A DNA stretch of 6,416 bases, taken from contig QHMQ01000028.1 in assembly GCA_003217835.1 (NCBI GenBank), forward strand, positions 1 to 6,416, in the 5' to 3' direction. Origin of the DNA: Verrucomicrobiota bacterium. GTDB lineage: Bacteria; Verrucomicrobiota; Verrucomicrobiia; Chthoniobacterales; UBA10450. The position numbers and the translations under genes were made by a program. The notes below the pieces were generated by a model. That model worked only from the letters and a program-made list of their open reading frames with translations. It had not been told where the DNA came from and did not search any database. This document shows, in pieces, positions 4,621 through 6,416 of this stretch (positions are counted from its first letter, which is position 1; each line of letters opens with the position of its first letter).

Positions 4621-6306
4621 ATGAGCGACGAGCGCAGCGAAGGATTTCAGGGCAGAGAAGGGGACTCAGATCCACGCAATCTCCTCGATGCGTTTGATCG
4701 TGTGGTTGCGTCGTTGCCGCCGGGCGATCCAGTTCGGCGCGAACTGCTCGATTTACGTCCGGAAATTTCCGATCGCGAAGAGACGATGCTCGAAGCGCGC
4801 CGGGTAATCGAAAAGCTCGAGGAAGTCGTCAAAAAGGTGACCTCACCTGCTAACCGTATCGGCACGTTTCTGGGGGCCACTTCGAAAGATACAGCGCACA
4901 TCGTCGTCGGAGGGGCCGATTATTATTGCAACGTTGATCCGCGCATCGCGCTCGCAAAACTCAAAAAGGGAACGCGCGTGCTCGTCAATGAAGCCTACGT
5001 GATTGTCGGTGATCTCGGGTTTGAAACGGCCGGCCCGGTGACAAAAATCACGGAAATTTTGGGCAGCGATCGATTGCGTGTCGGCTCGGAGCACGGATTG
5101 CAATCAATGGTGCTGCAGCGCTCGGCCGATCTAGCGCAGTCAACCCTGAAATCAGGCGACGAAGTCCGTGTCGATTCAAACTACAGAATGGCGCTGGAAA
5201 TGCTCTCCAGCACAAAATCGCACGAGCATTATCTCGACGACGTCCCCGAGCTGCCGTGGGAAAAGGTTGGTGGACAGGAAGCGGCGCTCCAGGCGATCAA
5301 GGACGCAATCGAGCTTCCACTTTTGCATGTCGATCTTTTCAAGAAATTTCAGCACGCCACGCCAAAAGGTTTTCTGCTCTACGGTCCGCCCGGTTGTGGG
5401 AAAACGCTGATTGGAAAAGCAACCGCCTACAATTTGACGAAGCAGCTTCGGGAGAAAACAGGCGTAGGAATGCAGGAGTATTTCATGCACGTCAAAGGTC
5501 CGGAAATTTTAAACATGTGGGTCGGCGAATCGGAAAGAATGGTGCGCGATATTTTCTCTACCGCCCGCGAGAAACGGGTCGAAGGCTTCATGCCATTCCT
5601 CTTTATTGACGAGGCCGAGTCGATTCTCGGCACACGCCGCGCATCGCGTTATTCGAACATTCTTTCAACACTGGTACCGATGTTTTGCTCGGAAATGGAC
5701 GGGATCGATTCGCTCAACGACGTTGTGATTATCCTCGCTTCCAATCGCGCCGACCTGATTGACCCTGCCATTCTGCGTCCTGGCCGGATCGATCGGAAAA
5801 TTAAAGTCAATCGTCCGGACAAGCAGGGCGCGCGAGAAATCTACCGGATTTATCTCACCGACGACCTGCCTTACGATGGCGTCCTCGCGAAGGAAACTGA
5901 TGGAATCAGTGCCTCGATCGAGCGCTTGATCGAACGGTTTGTTGACTGGCAATTTACACGTCGTGATGAAAACAAGTTTCTTGAAGTGACCTTGCGCAGC
6001 GGACGCAAGGAAACGCTTTACCGGGGCGATCTTATCAGTGGCGCAATAATTGCCTCGATCGTCGAGCGCGGGAAAGCAATGGCAATTAAACGGGCCATCG
6101 CCACCCAGCAGGAGGAAGGGATTCGGGAAACAGATTTACAACTGGCGTTCAATGCCGAGTATGTCGAGAACGACATCTTCCCGACGACCGACATCACCGA
6201 GGACTGGCTCAAGCTTATCGATTATGATCCGGAAAATGTGGTCAAGATTGCCCCCGTGAGGCCGATCTCCGATGCGCGATCCCGCACGACATCCGGGGTG
6301 ATCTAA
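4621..6306 (+). CDS. arc: ARC/Mpa proteasome-associated AAA+ ATPase
   Basis: The product has 561 aa from ATG 4621. An acidic, probably disordered start leads to a short coiled coil (about 50-76, EARRVIEKLEEVVKKV). OB-fold domains follow at about 77-200 (SPANRIGTFLGATSKDTAHI onward), then one AAA+ module at about 210-430. Walker A is GPPGCGKT (255-262), the pore loop MWVGE (299-303), Walker B FLFIDE (326-331), sensor-1 N375, and arginine fingers R386 and R389. The C-terminal part (YRGDLISGAII, VENDIFPTTDITEDW) matches ARC/Mpa. The family forms hexameric rings that bind Pup through the coiled coils and unfold pupylated proteins into the 20S proteasome. The end, TTSGVI, lacks the GQYL docking tail. 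No Shine-Dalgarno precedes ATG 4621; TTG 4606, adding five residues, is the alternative. It precedes a Dop-like gene by 17 bases, as in Pup clusters. Confidence 0.93.
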   Translation: MSDERSEGFQGREGDSDPRNLLDAFDRVVASLPPGDPVRRELLDLRPEISDREETMLEARRVIEKLEEVVKKVTSPANRIGTFLGATSKDTAHIVVGGADYYCNVDPRIALAKLKKGTRVLVNEAYVIVGDLGFETAGPVTKITEILGSDRLRVGSEHGLQSMVLQRSADLAQSTLKSGDEVRVDSNYRMALEMLSSTKSHEHYLDDVPELPWEKVGGQEAALQAIKDAIELPLLHVDLFKKFQHATPKGFLLYGPPGCGKTLIGKATAYNLTKQLREKTGVGMQEYFMHVKGPEILNMWVGESERMVRDIFSTAREKRVEGFMPFLFIDEAESILGTRRASRYSNILSTLVPMFCSEMDGIDSLNDVVIILASNRADLIDPAILRPGRIDRKIKVNRPDKQGAREIYRIYLTDDLPYDGVLAKETDGISASIERLIERFVDWQFTRRDENKFLEVTLRSGRKETLYRGDLISGAIIASIVERGKAMAIKRAIATQQEEGIRETDLQLAFNAEYVENDIFPTTDITEDWLKLIDYDPENVVKIAPVRPISDARSRTTSGVI

Positions 6307-6323
6307 TTCTTGGCAGAAAAGGA

Positions 6324-6416
6324 ATGAAACGCGTCTTCGGGCTCGAGACGGAATACGGCATCACCGTGAGCGGCGCGGAGAGTGTCGATGTTGTCGCCGA
6401 ATCAATCGAGCTGGTG
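6324..6416 (+). CDS. dop: Dop/PafA-family Pup ligase/deamidase, N-terminal fragment
   Basis: The right edge cuts the gene after 31 codons. The visible start MKRVFGLETEYGITVSG carries the family signature G-x-E-x-E-Y/F-G. Its glutamates (E8, E10) correspond to the ATP/Mg-binding residues at the start of the Pup deamidase Dop and the Pup ligase PafA, both related to glutamine synthetase and carboxylate-amine ligases. EYGI rather than EFGV, and the location directly after the ATPase gene, favour Dop, which converts the Pup C-terminal Gln to Glu and removes Pup from substrates. PafA cannot be excluded from so short a stretch. AAAAGGA (6317-6323) lies immediately before the ATG, a rather tight ribosome-binding site. 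It is cotranscribed with the ATPase gene by spacing. Confidence 0.82.
   Translation, partial: MKRVFGLETEYGITVSGAESVDVVAESIELV

Noticed and set aside
4364..4675. 103-codon open frame on the - strand upstream of arc
   Set aside because: It overlaps the tRNA promoter, the arc promoter and the arc start, and the translation has no ordered or familiar features.
1..6416. CRISPR array, insertion sequence or att site at the tRNA
   Set aside because: No regularly spaced direct repeats, transposase, integrase, or duplicated tRNA end were seen.

Overview
The window reads as chromosomal DNA from an uncultured or little-studied bacterium, moderately GC-rich, with most genes on the + strand and short gaps between them. 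My best guess is a Verrucomicrobiota member (Chthoniobacterales-like soil lineage). This rests on recognising several small conserved hypothetical families plus a Pup-proteasome locus outside its usual actinobacterial setting. It is inference, not proof.

Left part (1-1430): the C-terminal end of one DUF2231 membrane protein is followed 9 bases later by a second DUF2231 protein fused to a Rieske [2Fe-2S] domain. A 49-residue, very basic protein then overlaps the Rieske gene by ATGA, and a small dimeric alpha/beta-barrel (ABM/cyclase-like) protein follows. The first three genes look like one transcription unit, probably membrane-linked redox chemistry.

Middle (1431-3871): an apparent N-terminal remnant of a conserved hypothetical gene, a GNAT acetyltransferase, a short intergenic inverted repeat, a 108-aa hypothetical protein, and a Tat-exported hemerythrin/HHE-domain protein. 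Directly behind the last lies a DoxX-family membrane gene that appears broken by three lesions: a base missing just after the ATG, a base missing in a C run, and an in-frame TAG.

Minus-strand island (3883-4396): a 91-aa conserved hypothetical gene converges on the DoxX pseudogene, with a hairpin at the junction. Upstream of it is a tRNA-Asp(GTC) gene with a readable promoter and no encoded CCA.

Right part (4559-6416): a promoter with a perfect TATAAT box drives a full-length ARC/Mpa proteasomal AAA+ ATPase. Seventeen bases after it begins a Dop/PafA-family gene (31 residues visible). This order (ATPase then dop) is the opening of the Pup-proteasome cluster. Pup, the 20S subunits prcB/prcA and PafA, if present, lie beyond the right edge. 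The ATPase lacks the C-terminal GQYL tail used by actinobacterial Mpa to dock on the 20S core. How it couples to a protease is therefore the most interesting open question in the window.
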